From: a bacterium
GTDB lineage: Bacteria; Krumholzibacteriota; Krumholzibacteriia; LZORAL124-64-63
NCBI GenBank assembly: GCA_024223715.1
Contig: JAAEOA010000427.1
Coordinates: 1-64,000 of the forward strand
DNA: 64,000 bases
Reading direction: 5' to 3'
The notes beneath the pieces were generated by a model. That model was not told where the DNA came from. It made no database searches and saw only the letters and a program-made list of their open reading frames with translations. Position 1 is the first letter of the stretch, and the number at the start of each line of letters is the position of its first letter. The position numbers and the translations under genes are program-made. Shown piece after piece: positions 30,765 through 40,381 of the stretch.

Positions 30765-30805
30765 TTCGAATGGCACCCATCACCCACATGATGTGCCCAT
30801 TCGAA
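30765..30805. other. Imperfect long inverted repeat in intergenic region
   Basis: TTCGAATGGCAC(C)CATC...GATGTGCCCATTCGAA, 12-bp arms with one bulge plus inner CATC/GATG. Confidence 0.7.
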
Positions 30806-31093
30806 AAAGGTTGGCCGTTCGCCTAGCCTCCCTCCAGAACCCCAGGCAGATGGCCTCCCTGTTCCTTCCTCCCATAAGGCAAATGGTGTTCCAGTTTGGC
30901 TGTTTTTTCAGAAATTCTTAAATGGTTAATTATCAATGACTTAACGGATATAAAAATGCTCACAATTGAGGATTGTTCAGCAACTGCAACATTTGCGTGG
31001 CAGTGAATCCGGGAAATCTTCATAAGTTATTGTGAATCAATCAGATACTTATGCATCATAAATGTTACATTTGACGCATCATTGTTGCACAAA

Positions 31094-32470
31094 CTAAATT
31101 CTAAAATCTTCGGCCTCAATATTCAAAGACTTCAACAATCGTTGAAAACTTTGCCGCGGCATCCCACTTGCCTTCGCCGCTTCAGTAATATTCCCTCCAC
31201 AAAGCTCCAGGCGTGCCGACAAATAGTCTCTTTGCCATTTCTGAGTAACAATCAATTTGTCGTCATCATACAGCCCAGGAGTTTCCGCCTGGGCTGAACC
31301 ACTCAGTGAAGATTGAAAAATATCTCCAACCCCAATAACCTTACCCTGGCAGTTAAGAACCGCACGTTCAACCTCGTTCCCCAAGTGACGAACGTTGCCC
31401 ACCCATTCATGGCTCAATAACCGTTTTTTCACAGCATCGGAAAAACCATGAATGTCCTTTCGAAAGCGTGAAGCAGCCACCTGCAGAAAATTATCAGCCA
31501 GAGGAAGAATATCACCAGGACGCTCATTCAACGGCAACAGGTGGATTCGATATATGTTCAATCGATAGTATAGTTCCGGACGAAAATCACCATCTTCAAT
31601 AGCTTGCTCCAGGTCTTTACTGGTTGCAGCAATGATGCGTGTTTTCACCGGGATGTCGGAATTTTCTCCCACTCGGCTGAAAACCCTTTCGCCCAGAACA
31701 CGCAGCAATTTGACTTGAAAAGCCATAGGGCTGTCACCAATTTCATCCAGAAAAAGAGTCCCCCCCGAAGCCATTTCAAATTTCCCCACTCGTTGACGGT
31801 CCGCACCGGTAAAAGCTCCCCGGCTGTGGCCAAACATCTCAGACTCGATGATTTCCCCAGGAACAGCACCGCAATTAATGGCCACAAAAGGCCCTTCACT
31901 GACATCACTGCAATGATGAATTCGCCGGGCAACCATTTCCTTACCGGTGCCCGATTCACCGGTTATCAGAACCGTGGCATCGGTGGGCGCCACCCGATCA
32001 ATTTTGTCGAGCATATGGTGAGTGGAAGTGTCGCCGGCGATAAAAGAGCCCGTCAACCGAACAACTTCACCGCGATGAGCTGCCAGAGCCCGGCTGCTGT
32101 CACGGGAGGTGAGAGCTTTTTCCACAAGGTTCAGAAGCTGGGGCAAGTCAGCTTGTTTTGTAGCGTAATGAAAGGCTCCCATTTTTATGGCCTCCACCAC
32201 GGTAACCACTTCCTGATTTCCAGAAAGCATTATCACCGGTGGGGCATCATCCATAGCCCGAATATTTTCCAGGATTTCGAGACCCGACATTTTTCCAACA
32301 CCCAGATCAACGTCCAGCAGAATAATATCAGGGTGGTTTGATTTTAAATGCTCCAGAGCCTCGGGACCATTGTGGGCCATATCGAAGCAGAACTTTCCAC
32401 TGAGCATCAACTCCAGGTCCTGACAATACCGTATGTCATCGTCGATAATAAAAAGCCGGGTGCCGACCAT
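31094..32470 (-). CDS. Sigma-54-dependent response regulator (NtrC family)
   Basis: Receiver LFIIDDDIRYCQDLEL, AAA+ GESGTGKE, GAFTGA loop, C-terminal Fis-like HTH. Confidence 0.93.
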   Translation of the reverse strand: MVGTRLFIIDDDIRYCQDLELMLSGKFCFDMAHNGPEALEHLKSNHPDIILLDVDLGVGKMSGLEILENIRAMDDAPPVIMLSGNQEVVTVVEAIKMGAFHYATKQADLPQLLNLVEKALTSRDSSRALAAHRGEVVRLTGSFIAGDTSTHHMLDKIDRVAPTDATVLITGESGTGKEMVARRIHHCSDVSEGPFVAINCGAVPGEIIESEMFGHSRGAFTGADRQRVGKFEMASGGTLFLDEIGDSPMAFQVKLLRVLGERVFSRVGENSDIPVKTRIIAATSKDLEQAIEDGDFRPELYYRLNIYRIHLLPLNERPGDILPLADNFLQVAASRFRKDIHGFSDAVKKRLLSHEWVGNVRHLGNEVERAVLNCQGKVIGVGDIFQSSLSGSAQAETPGLYDDDKLIVTQKWQRDYLSARLELCGGNITEAAKASGMPRQSFQRLLKSLNIEAEDFRI

Positions 32471-32472
32471 GA

Positions 32473-33498
32473 TCAGGAGCCACCTTTGGCGTTGGAACGA
32501 TTTGTCACAACATCGTCAAGAGAGTCATGCAATGCTCTTAACCGCTGAACATCCTGCCAAGTGTCTTTTTTCCAGGCCGGATTGCGCAGCAAAGCCGCCG
32601 GGTGATAAGTAGCCATCACTGGAATTCCTTCGTAAAAATGAATACCCTCACGCAGACGGCCCAGGCTCAAATCCGAACCCAGCAAAGTTTGGGCAGCAAC
32701 CTTCCCGAGACAACAAATAATTTTTGGTTGAATGATGCTCAGCTGCTGTTTCAGAAAAGTTGAACAGGCTTCAATTTCGTCCAAAAGTGGATCCCGATTC
32801 TGAGGCGGGCGACATTTCAAAATATTGGCGATGTAAATGTGGCGCCGATCGAACCCAATGGCCTCGATAATTTTTGTCAGCAATTGACCACTGGCACCTA
32901 CAAAAGGCTCCCCTTGCAAATCTTCTTCTCTGCCAGGAGCCTCACCAATGAACAGAACCCGTGCCTGAGCATCCCCTGAACCAAAAACAACCTGGGTGCG
33001 ACTTTTGGCCAAACCACATTTCTGGCAGGATAAAGCTTCATCCCTCAAAGCCAGAAGGGTCTCTTTGGGGTTGTCTGAATTTTTTTGATCAAACTCTGCG
33101 ACAGCCGAAACTTGTGGACTCTGTTTGGCAATGGTCGCCAAGGCCTGAGCGACAAAACGCTCACACTCCTGCTTGAATTCCGGATTGGTAATTTCAGGTG
33201 CAGGTTTGGGTGCAGGTTTGGTTGTTGGTTTGGTTGTTGGTTTAGTTGTTGGTTTGGATTCCTTCGCAACATTGGAGGCTGTCACTTTTGCCTCAGGTGC
33301 TAAAGGTTTTCTGGCTTTTTCAACACGGGCAACAACAGCTTCCGGTATTTCCCCGACAGTAGATTCAGTATTGGGTTCTGAGATCTCCTCAGGCTTCCCT
33401 TCATCCAGAAACCAGCCCGACCCCAGGTCTTCATTCTGACGCACCCATTTCTTCAGGTCCGCTCGCAGTTTATCAGGATGATCATCCGCGTGGGTCAT
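32473..33498 (-). CDS. Uracil-DNA glycosylase family 4 with Lys/Pro/Thr-rich N-terminal linker
   Basis: CQKCGLAKSRTQVVFGSGDAQARVLFIGEAPGREEDLQGEPFVGASGQLL; MATYHPAALLRNP. Confidence 0.9.
   Translation of the reverse strand: MTHADDHPDKLRADLKKWVRQNEDLGSGWFLDEGKPEEISEPNTESTVGEIPEAVVARVEKARKPLAPEAKVTASNVAKESKPTTKPTTKPTTKPAPKPAPEITNPEFKQECERFVAQALATIAKQSPQVSAVAEFDQKNSDNPKETLLALRDEALSCQKCGLAKSRTQVVFGSGDAQARVLFIGEAPGREEDLQGEPFVGASGQLLTKIIEAIGFDRRHIYIANILKCRPPQNRDPLLDEIEACSTFLKQQLSIIQPKIICCLGKVAAQTLLGSDLSLGRLREGIHFYEGIPVMATYHPAALLRNPAWKKDTWQDVQRLRALHDSLDDVVTNRSNAKGGS
33203..33258. repeat. 12-bp tandem repeat GGTTTGGTTGTT (in-frame KPTT repeats in the UDG linker)
   Basis: ggtttgggtgca ggtttggttgtt ggtttggttgtt ggtttagttgtt ggtttgga. 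Confidence 0.9.
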
Positions 33499-34768
33499 AT
33501 TCCGTATCTTTTTCATTATCAGCCAAATTGTTCAAAATTCCCCAGGCCAGTTTACTTTTGGCCACGGAATCGCTCTGCCAAACCACTCCATCAGATCCCA
33601 GTAAGGTAACCTGATGATTTACCCCGCCAAAACCCGCCCCTTCGGCAGTTGGGTTATTGGCCACGATATAGTCCATATTTTTGGCTTGGCGTTTGCTGGC
33701 AGCCCGGTTCAGCACATCTTCTGTTTCCAGGGCAAAACCAACCACTTTGGTTTCATCAGTGCGATGAACAGGCACAACTTCAGCAAGAATATCAGGATTT
33801 CCCTGCAGATCCAACGACCAATGGCCCTGCATCGATTCTTTTTTAATTTTCCCGTCGACAATTTCTTTGGGCGCAAAATCAGCGACCGCTGCGCTCATAA
33901 ATAACCAGTCACAACCTGCCTGCAATCCTGTAGCCACGGCATCAGCCATTTCGCAAGCCGATTGAATTCTATCAGTCTGCACCAATCCCCTTGGCGGCAG
34001 CATGGCCGTGGGCCCAGCCACCAAATGGACCTGTGCGCCGGATTGAATGAGAGCTGAAGCCAGAGCAAAACCCATGGCACCAGTAGAGCGATTGCCCAGA
34101 AAACGAACCGCATCGATAGTTTCAAAAGTGGGACCGGCTGTTACCAAAACCTTCTTGCCTGTCCAGAAGCCTGATTGAATTGACGATGGCTCCTGCCGGG
34201 GATGCTGATCTGGGCGAAGCCCTTTCAAGGATCCGGCCATCTCCAGAGCGGCAGCCAGAATATCTTCCGGCTCACTCATGCGTCCTTCACTGATGGTGCC
34301 ACAGGCCAGCCAGCCATCGCCCGGGCCCACAGTGGCAACGCCACGGTCATGCAAAGTCTGCAAATTTGCCTGTGTGGCAGGATGACGCCACATATTATCG
34401 TTCATGGCCGGTGCCATCAGAACAGGACCACCAAAAGCGAGCAACAGAGTGGAGACAATGTCATCGGCTATTCCGTGAGTGGCTTTGGCCATGGTATTTG
34501 CCGTCGCCGGGGCAACAATGGCAATATCGGCCCAGCGGGCGTATTCAATGTGATCAAGGGCTTCACTCTGGCCTTCACCCCACAAATCGGTGGCAACGGA
34601 ATGGCCCGTCAAAGCTTCAAAAGTAATCGGAGTTACAAATCGGGTGGCCGCCTCGGTCATGGCAACCTTAACAGAAAAACCCGCCTGCAAAAGCAGGCGG
34701 GCTAAAAAACAAGCCTTATAGGCGGCAATACCACCGGAAACCATAAGAAGAGCTCGGGTAGAGGTCAT
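33482..34768 (-). CDS. coaBC: Bifunctional phosphopantothenoylcysteine decarboxylase / phosphopantothenate-cysteine ligase
   Basis: VSGGIAAYKA, APAMNDNMW, VTAGPTFETIDAVRFLGNRSTGAMGFALA. Confidence 0.96.
   Translation of the reverse strand: MTSTRALLMVSGGIAAYKACFLARLLLQAGFSVKVAMTEAATRFVTPITFEALTGHSVATDLWGEGQSEALDHIEYARWADIAIVAPATANTMAKATHGIADDIVSTLLLAFGGPVLMAPAMNDNMWRHPATQANLQTLHDRGVATVGPGDGWLACGTISEGRMSEPEDILAAALEMAGSLKGLRPDQHPRQEPSSIQSGFWTGKKVLVTAGPTFETIDAVRFLGNRSTGAMGFALASALIQSGAQVHLVAGPTAMLPPRGLVQTDRIQSACEMADAVATGLQAGCDWLFMSAAVADFAPKEIVDGKIKKESMQGHWSLDLQGNPDILAEVVPVHRTDETKVVGFALETEDVLNRAASKRQAKNMDYIVANNPTAEGAGFGGVNHQVTLLGSDGVVWQSDSVAKSKLAWGILNNLADNEKDTEYDPRG
34675..34709 (-). terminator. 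Intrinsic-terminator-like hairpin inside the 5' part of coaBC
   Basis: Minus strand TTTTTTAGCCCGCCTGC-TTTT-GCAGGCGGGTTTTT; 9-bp perfect GC-rich stem (34680-34701) with T5 tract. Confidence 0.7.
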
Positions 34769-34770
34769 GT

Positions 34771-35010
34771 CTAACCCTCTTCCTGCTCCCTTTCGGCGCG
34801 AATTTGACGGGCACGCTCTTTCTGGTCAAACCATTCGACTTTTCCGTCGATGAGTCGTTCCACAGCCAGGGAAGTGATTTTTCCAGGCAAGGTAACTTCA
34901 AACATACGAGCGCGTTCGTTCAAACGACGAGCTTCCAGGGCAGCAATTTTGATAGCCTTGAATTTATTGGGAATCAAGTCGACAACTTTATGGCGCGGTA
35001 TATAAGTCAT
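34771..35010 (-). CDS. rpoZ: DNA-directed RNA polymerase subunit omega
   Basis: NKFKAIKIAALEARRLNE signature; located directly upstream of coaBC. Confidence 0.85.
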   Translation of the reverse strand: MTYIPRHKVVDLIPNKFKAIKIAALEARRLNERARMFEVTLPGKITSLAVERLIDGKVEWFDQKERARQIRAEREQEEG

Positions 35011-35095
35011 GCGGCCTTCCTCTGCGGATATTAAGGTAATTCGGGGTACACATACCCATTCATTGCGTTTTGGCAACTGATGAACAATAGCGTAA

Positions 35096-35132
35096 GACTG
35101 GGAAAAAGCAAGAAGATTGCTCTTTCCCAGTC
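35096..35132 (-). terminator. Hairpin downstream of the second S8 peptidase gene (weak T tract)
   Basis: GACTGGGAAA...TTTCCCAGTC 10-bp stem with inner GCAA/TTGC. Confidence 0.6.
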
Positions 35133-35143
35133 AAAATTATTCG

Positions 35144-38047
35144 TTATTTAAGCAAAACCATACGCCGGGACAGAGTTTGACTGCCAGTCTGGAGTCGGTA
35201 GAAATATGTCCCCGAGGCCACCATTTGTCCCTGATCATTCCGACCATTCCAGGCTACTTTATGCGCCCCGGCACTCATGGGTTCGGAAACCAAAGTGGCA
35301 ATCCGGCGCCCATCCACGGAATAAATTTCCAGCTCCACAAGTTCGGATCCGGGCAATTCAAAAGAAATTGTCGTGCTCGGATTAAACGGATTAGGATGGT
35401 TCTGGGCCAAACGCACTACAGCAGGTTGCAAGTTGCCACCAGGTACGGGTGTGGTCTGAGGGGTGAAAGCCATTATGGAAAAATCATCAATGGCCGCTTC
35501 CACCACACTGAGAGAATTTTCGTCGCAACCAGTGAAACGGAAGACAACCTGGTCGGTGAAATTGATCAGTTGATTCAAATCAACAACAACCTGCACCCAT
35601 TGCGGATCAGTTTCGACAATGCGCTCAATTTCAACCCAGGTTTCTCCTCCATCTTCAGAGACGTCCACCACAAATTCATCATCGGGAGTGGCGCCTCCTT
35701 CGGAATACCAGCGCCAGTACTTTGCTGTGGCAAACTCCACTTCCGACAAGTCAAAAACAGGGCTCAACAAAGTTGTGCATCCACCATCGAGATCAGAGGC
35801 CAGGGCGCTGCCTCCCGGTTGACCAATGCCTGTCACAAAACACATCACACCCGGGTCAGGGGTGTGGTCATCGGCGGGCTCAAAAATAATCCCACCGAAG
35901 CTGGTTCCTTCAGGGTCTCCCCGCTCCCAAAGGCCAGCGGTGGCCTCATCACCGGAAACACCCAATTGCCATTCATTGTCTTCGGGGTTTTCGACTGTAT
36001 AGGAATAAATTTCCGTGGAAACCAACAAAGTAAAATAGCTTGTCGGCGCATCTGAAGGGCCATATCCGACCTGGTTAATGCCATCGGTGGCAGAAACAAA
36101 ATAATCGACGGTGGAATTGGGCCCCTGATTGGGAATTGCCGCTTCATGCAAACCATCTGCAAAAGACATGGGCAATTCAGTCCAGGCCCCATTGTTCACC
36201 CGGTAATGAAGTGAGGCAGAAAGCACCGAACTGTGGTCATAGGCCGCAGCAGTAATAGGATAGTCTGCATCTTCAGTACTTACAGCCAAAGGCTGCAGGA
36301 CATCAGTGACCACCGGTCCCTGGTTGTCCAACAAAGCAAAATCCTCGGTTTCAACATTGGGAACAGACAGTTGAACCGATGACTGGCCACTGGCAAAGCC
36401 ATCCATCTGAACTGAAACGGTGTAAGTTCCGTCGGGAGCATAAATGGAAAAGTTGCCCTCACTGTTGGTCTGCTGTTCGAAAGACTCCCGACCATTGGTC
36501 AAAGTAACTGTTGCTCCCGAAATGGCACCACCACCAAAACTGCCGTTAGTGACCTGACCAACAAACTGGCCATAGCTGTATTGCATTGCCTGAGATACGG
36601 CTTCATACGCATCGATAAAACCCCAGCCGTACAGATTGTCTTCACCGGAAGTTCCAAAATCGTGGGCACTGTCCATGAGAATCTGCTTAATGGTATCCAC
36701 TTCAATATTGGGAGCTGCTTCACGCATGAGGGCCACTACACCGGCAACGTGTGGAGTCGCCATGGAAGTGCCGTCAAAATTGGAATAGCCACCAGGTACG
36801 GAACTGTAAACACCCTGTCCAGGAGCCGAAACTTCCGGCTTAATAAGATTGGGCGCCGGAGCTGAACACTGGCTTGGACCACGACTGGAAAATGAGGAAA
36901 TCGAATAAGGATAAGAACCGTTGGCGTTTACTGAACCAACACTGAAAGAATTGGTGGTTGTTGTGGCACGGTTGGCAGGTGAACGCACGGAGCTTCCAGA
37001 AGGACCTTCATTTCCGGTAGCCCAAACGGTGACCACACCGGCGGCTTCGCAGTTGTCGATGACGGTATACCAATAACTGTAGCAGGCGGGATAGCCCATA
37101 TTCGATGTTACACCCCAGGAGTTGCATACAGCATCGGGCACATCGTCAATGGTTTCAGGGTTACCGTCTGGGTCGGTAAACCATTGCAGACAGTCAATAA
37201 TATCGTTGGTGAATCCGCCTCCGGCTCCCTGGTCGATGGCATTGGCGGCAATCCATTGAGAGCCCCAGGCCACGCCAATAGTATCGTTGGCCGCAACACC
37301 GGCCATGGTTCCGGTTGTGTGGGTTCCGTGGGAGTTGTAATCGACAGGGAATTGTGAGACCGCGCCCACAACATCGTGCCAGGACTCCTGCCAAGAGTGA
37401 GTTTGGCCGCGCCAACTATTGGCCAAAGCTACGTGACTTCCATCTACGCCAGTATCAAGACTGCCGACAATGCGGCCATTGCCGGTGATACCCAATTCGT
37501 ACCAAACACGGTCTGCGTTAATTGCAGTCAATCCGTTGGTGATTCCAATACTGCGGGAACCGGCTTGTGAGTCATCCCCGGACATTGTATTGCCGCGATG
37601 GATCGGTTCAATCAATTCCACTTCGAAGTTGGACTCGACGAACTCCACGTCCAAACGATCGGCAATGCGATAAATAACAGCTGGAGTTGCTTCAACCACC
37701 ATCAGGTTGCTGATCCAGTAACTGGTATAACCCACAACCTCGCCCGATAATTTTTGAGTCGATAGCTCGCTCAGAAGTTCTTTCTGGTTTTCAGCGACAT
37801 CCTGAAGGGTGGAGACAATAACACTGTGTCGCTGTTTTCTGCTGGCCTTGGCCGAGCGTAATTCTTCCGTAAGTTGGGCTATGGGAGCTTTTTCAGCCAT
37901 GTAAACCAGTACACTGACAGTTTCGTCGGCATTTTTGCCATCGAGAATGTCCTGCAGACCGGGAGCAATATCTCCGGCCTGAGCTGAGGTTGCCAGCACA
38001 AGGGTAGCCAAGAGGGCGAGGAATATCCTGGTCACTTTTTTCTCCAT
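35144..38047 (-). CDS. Secreted S8 serine peptidase with carboxypeptidase-regulatory-like domain and FlgD/Por-like C-terminal domain
   Basis: Signal peptide; GSLDTGVDGSH, NSHGTHTTGT, DGTSMATPHVAG; C-terminal NHPNPFNPSTTISFEL...GTYFYRLQTG...RRMVLLK. Confidence 0.93.
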   Translation of the reverse strand: MEKKVTRIFLALLATLVLATSAQAGDIAPGLQDILDGKNADETVSVLVYMAEKAPIAQLTEELRSAKASRKQRHSVIVSTLQDVAENQKELLSELSTQKLSGEVVGYTSYWISNLMVVEATPAVIYRIADRLDVEFVESNFEVELIEPIHRGNTMSGDDSQAGSRSIGITNGLTAINADRVWYELGITGNGRIVGSLDTGVDGSHVALANSWRGQTHSWQESWHDVVGAVSQFPVDYNSHGTHTTGTMAGVAANDTIGVAWGSQWIAANAIDQGAGGGFTNDIIDCLQWFTDPDGNPETIDDVPDAVCNSWGVTSNMGYPACYSYWYTVIDNCEAAGVVTVWATGNEGPSGSSVRSPANRATTTTNSFSVGSVNANGSYPYSISSFSSRGPSQCSAPAPNLIKPEVSAPGQGVYSSVPGGYSNFDGTSMATPHVAGVVALMREAAPNIEVDTIKQILMDSAHDFGTSGEDNLYGWGFIDAYEAVSQAMQYSYGQFVGQVTNGSFGGGAISGATVTLTNGRESFEQQTNSEGNFSIYAPDGTYTVSVQMDGFASGQSSVQLSVPNVETEDFALLDNQGPVVTDVLQPLAVSTEDADYPITAAAYDHSSVLSASLHYRVNNGAWTELPMSFADGLHEAAIPNQGPNSTVDYFVSATDGINQVGYGPSDAPTSYFTLLVSTEIYSYTVENPEDNEWQLGVSGDEATAGLWERGDPEGTSFGGIIFEPADDHTPDPGVMCFVTGIGQPGGSALASDLDGGCTTLLSPVFDLSEVEFATAKYWRWYSEGGATPDDEFVVDVSEDGGETWVEIERIVETDPQWVQVVVDLNQLINFTDQVVFRFTGCDENSLSVVEAAIDDFSIMAFTPQTTPVPGGNLQPAVVRLAQNHPNPFNPSTTISFELPGSELVELEIYSVDGRRIATLVSEPMSAGAHKVAWNGRNDQGQMVASGTYFYRLQTGSQTLSRRMVLLK

Positions 38048-38242
38048 TTATTTGGGAATGAGACGGTGGGCGCAATTAGTAACTATTTTGATAACCACTA
38101 TGCAAAAACAATGACTTTTGAACGACATTTACGTTACTAGGTCAATTATACCATATTTATCATACGAAATGACAGGGGAATTTGGTTTGAGTTTTTGGGG
38201 TTTCAGCCCAATTCAAAGGAGACAAAGAAGCCAATTTTGCAT

Positions 38243-38827
38243 TTAGCCAAGAGGATTTGACCCAATATTCACCCGTCGCAATTCTTCAGCGGCAATAATT
38301 TGCTGCATGCGCTGAACCGCAGCATCCAGATCATCATTCACGACCCAGTATTCATACCGTTGGGCAAAGCCCACTTCGTTTCGGGCGTTGGTCAATCGGG
38401 TGGAAATCACTTCATAGGTATCGGTGGCCCTTGAGCGCAACCGCCTTTCAAGTTCATCCCAGGAGGGTGGGAAGAGGAAGACCGAAACCAGTCCTGTCTT
38501 GAACATTTCAATCACATTGACCCCGCCCTGCACATCAATATCCAGTACCGGGATTTTCCCGGCGGCGGTCATTTTGTCGAGATAACTGCGCCGGGTGCCA
38601 TAACGGTTGTTGTGCACAAGGGCCCACTCCACAAAATCTTCTTCCTCAATTAGCCCGTCAAAAGTGGCGTCATCTACAAAATCATAATCCTGACCATCGA
38701 CCTCGCCTTCACGAATGGGACGGGTGGTGGTGGATATGGAAAAAGCCAGCCGGCAGTCCTCTGCCATTAGTTTGTGAATAAAGGAACTCTTGCCGGCTCC
38801 GGACGGACCAGTGATTAGGACAATCAT
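38243..38827 (-). CDS. gmk: Guanylate kinase
   Basis: LITGPSGAGKSSFIHKL, SISTTTRPIREGEVDGQDYDFV. Confidence 0.96.
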   Translation of the reverse strand: MIVLITGPSGAGKSSFIHKLMAEDCRLAFSISTTTRPIREGEVDGQDYDFVDDATFDGLIEEEDFVEWALVHNNRYGTRRSYLDKMTAAGKIPVLDIDVQGGVNVIEMFKTGLVSVFLFPPSWDELERRLRSRATDTYEVISTRLTNARNEVGFAQRYEYWVVNDDLDAAVQRMQQIIAAEELRRVNIGSNPLG

Positions 38828-38831
38828 TCCC

Positions 38832-39713
38832 CTACTCCAAATTCATGATTTGTTCACGCATGGATTCCACTTCGTCTTTCATGGTAATGACCGACTGAGT
38901 AATGTCCATTAGGTTTGTTTTTGAGCCCATGGTATTAACCTCGCGGTGCATTTCCTGCAGCAGGAAATTCAAACGTTTAGCCACCTGACCACCACTATCG
39001 AGAGCCGTATGAAAATGCTGGATGTGAATGCCCAGCCGCTCGGTCTCTTCATTAATGTTGGCTTTGTCGGCCAGAAGGGCTATTTCCTGGGCCTGGCGCT
39101 GGGGGTCCAGCGGTTCGTCCAAAATTTTTGCCAGACGCTCTTCCAGCTTCGCCTTAATCTGCTCGCCCGCCAAGGGCGCCAGTTTTTCCACATCGGCCAG
39201 ATTAGTCGAAAGAGTTTCCAAACGTTGTTTCATTTCCAGGACCAAAGCGTCACCTTCGTCTTTTTTGGTTTGCATGAGCCCTTTATGGGCATCCTGCAGG
39301 GCCGCCATCAAAGTCGTTTTAATATCTTCGTCGGGAATTTCAACTTCTCGGGGACGCAAAATATCGGGAATAGCCAGCAAATGGTCCAAACTGATGGCCT
39401 GAGGTTCTCCATTCAGATCAGTCACGGCCTGAGCTGCATCTTTCAACAAACCTATTCCCTGAGCCAGACGTTCCGGGTCCAGGCTGGCGTCGACGGAAGC
39501 TTTATCCACAACCAATTGAGTAGTGACAGTAACCCGGCCCCGGGAAACATTTTCTTTCAGGAATTGGCGTATTTCCATTTCATGAGTTGCCAGGGAGCCA
39601 TAGAGTTTAAGTCCCACGTCAAGAAAGCGGTGATTCACCGACCGCAATTCCACGGTCACAGTGATAGGCCCCAATTGTTTTTCTCCATTGCCAAAACCGG
39701 TCATGCTGAGCAT
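38832..39713 (-). CDS. yicC: YicC family protein
   Basis: MLSMTGFGNGE...ELRSVNHRFLDV; RLNFLLQEMHREVNTMGSK C-terminal signature. Confidence 0.95.
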   Translation of the reverse strand: MLSMTGFGNGEKQLGPITVTVELRSVNHRFLDVGLKLYGSLATHEMEIRQFLKENVSRGRVTVTTQLVVDKASVDASLDPERLAQGIGLLKDAAQAVTDLNGEPQAISLDHLLAIPDILRPREVEIPDEDIKTTLMAALQDAHKGLMQTKKDEGDALVLEMKQRLETLSTNLADVEKLAPLAGEQIKAKLEERLAKILDEPLDPQRQAQEIALLADKANINEETERLGIHIQHFHTALDSGGQVAKRLNFLLQEMHREVNTMGSKTNLMDITQSVITMKDEVESMREQIMNLE

Positions 39714-39880
39714 GGAACGCCTCCAAAAGCGGATGATCTGATCAGAATTTGATTTCGGGTCAAAGTTTAGGTCAGGGCGGGCCGATAGGCAAGAGATTGT
39801 CGTTCGGGTCCGATTCTAGTTGAGGCCAGAGCTTAATGGATTTATCTTGGTTCACAGGTTCCAATGAAACACCCTCTCCA

Positions 39881-40372
39881 ATGAAAGTTCACACCGTCAT
39901 GATCCAGAAAGCCCTACTAATTGTCGCCACAATTCTAACTCTGACTGTTAGTCTTGTCCAAGCTCAGGATTTTTCTGTCGGCCCGAGAATAGGCTACACC
40001 AAATGGGACGACGTCAGCCAAGTTCATTTCGGAGGCCACCTCAACACTGGCGACATTTTCCCGAACATTGCCTTCCGCTCCAGTGCGGAACTGGGATTTG
40101 GTGACGGTTACACTATTGTCGCGGTCAACGGTGATGTGGTTTATCGTTTCACCGAACTGACCACTCCTCCCTGGGGATTTTACAGCGGGGCCAGCCTGGC
40201 AGCGATTTATCTGGATCATGACCTGATCGACAGCAATGTCGATTTGGGTTTCAGTGGGGTTGCCGGTGTGACCAAAAAACTGGATGAAAGACATGGCCTT
40301 TTGGGAGAAATTCGGATCGGCCTGGTCGACAGCCCCGATGTAAAAATCACCTTCGGTTACACCTTCTTTTAG
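39881..40372 (+). CDS. Small outer-membrane beta-barrel-like protein
   Basis: Signal peptide IQKALLIVATILTLTVSLVQAQ; beta-rich, terminal FGYTFF. Confidence 0.6.
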   Translation: MKVHTVMIQKALLIVATILTLTVSLVQAQDFSVGPRIGYTKWDDVSQVHFGGHLNTGDIFPNIAFRSSAELGFGDGYTIVAVNGDVVYRFTELTTPPWGFYSGASLAAIYLDHDLIDSNVDLGFSGVAGVTKKLDERHGLLGEIRIGLVDSPDVKITFGYTFF

Positions 40373-40381
40373 GACAGAATT

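Noticed and set aside
33203-33258. Short regularly spaced repeats considered as a CRISPR remnant
   Set aside because: Contiguous 12-bp tandem repeats with no spacers, in frame within a CDS.
35117-36055. 312-aa plus-strand ORF opposite the second S8 peptidase
   Set aside because: Shadow ORF; the minus-strand product has clear domains and signal peptide.
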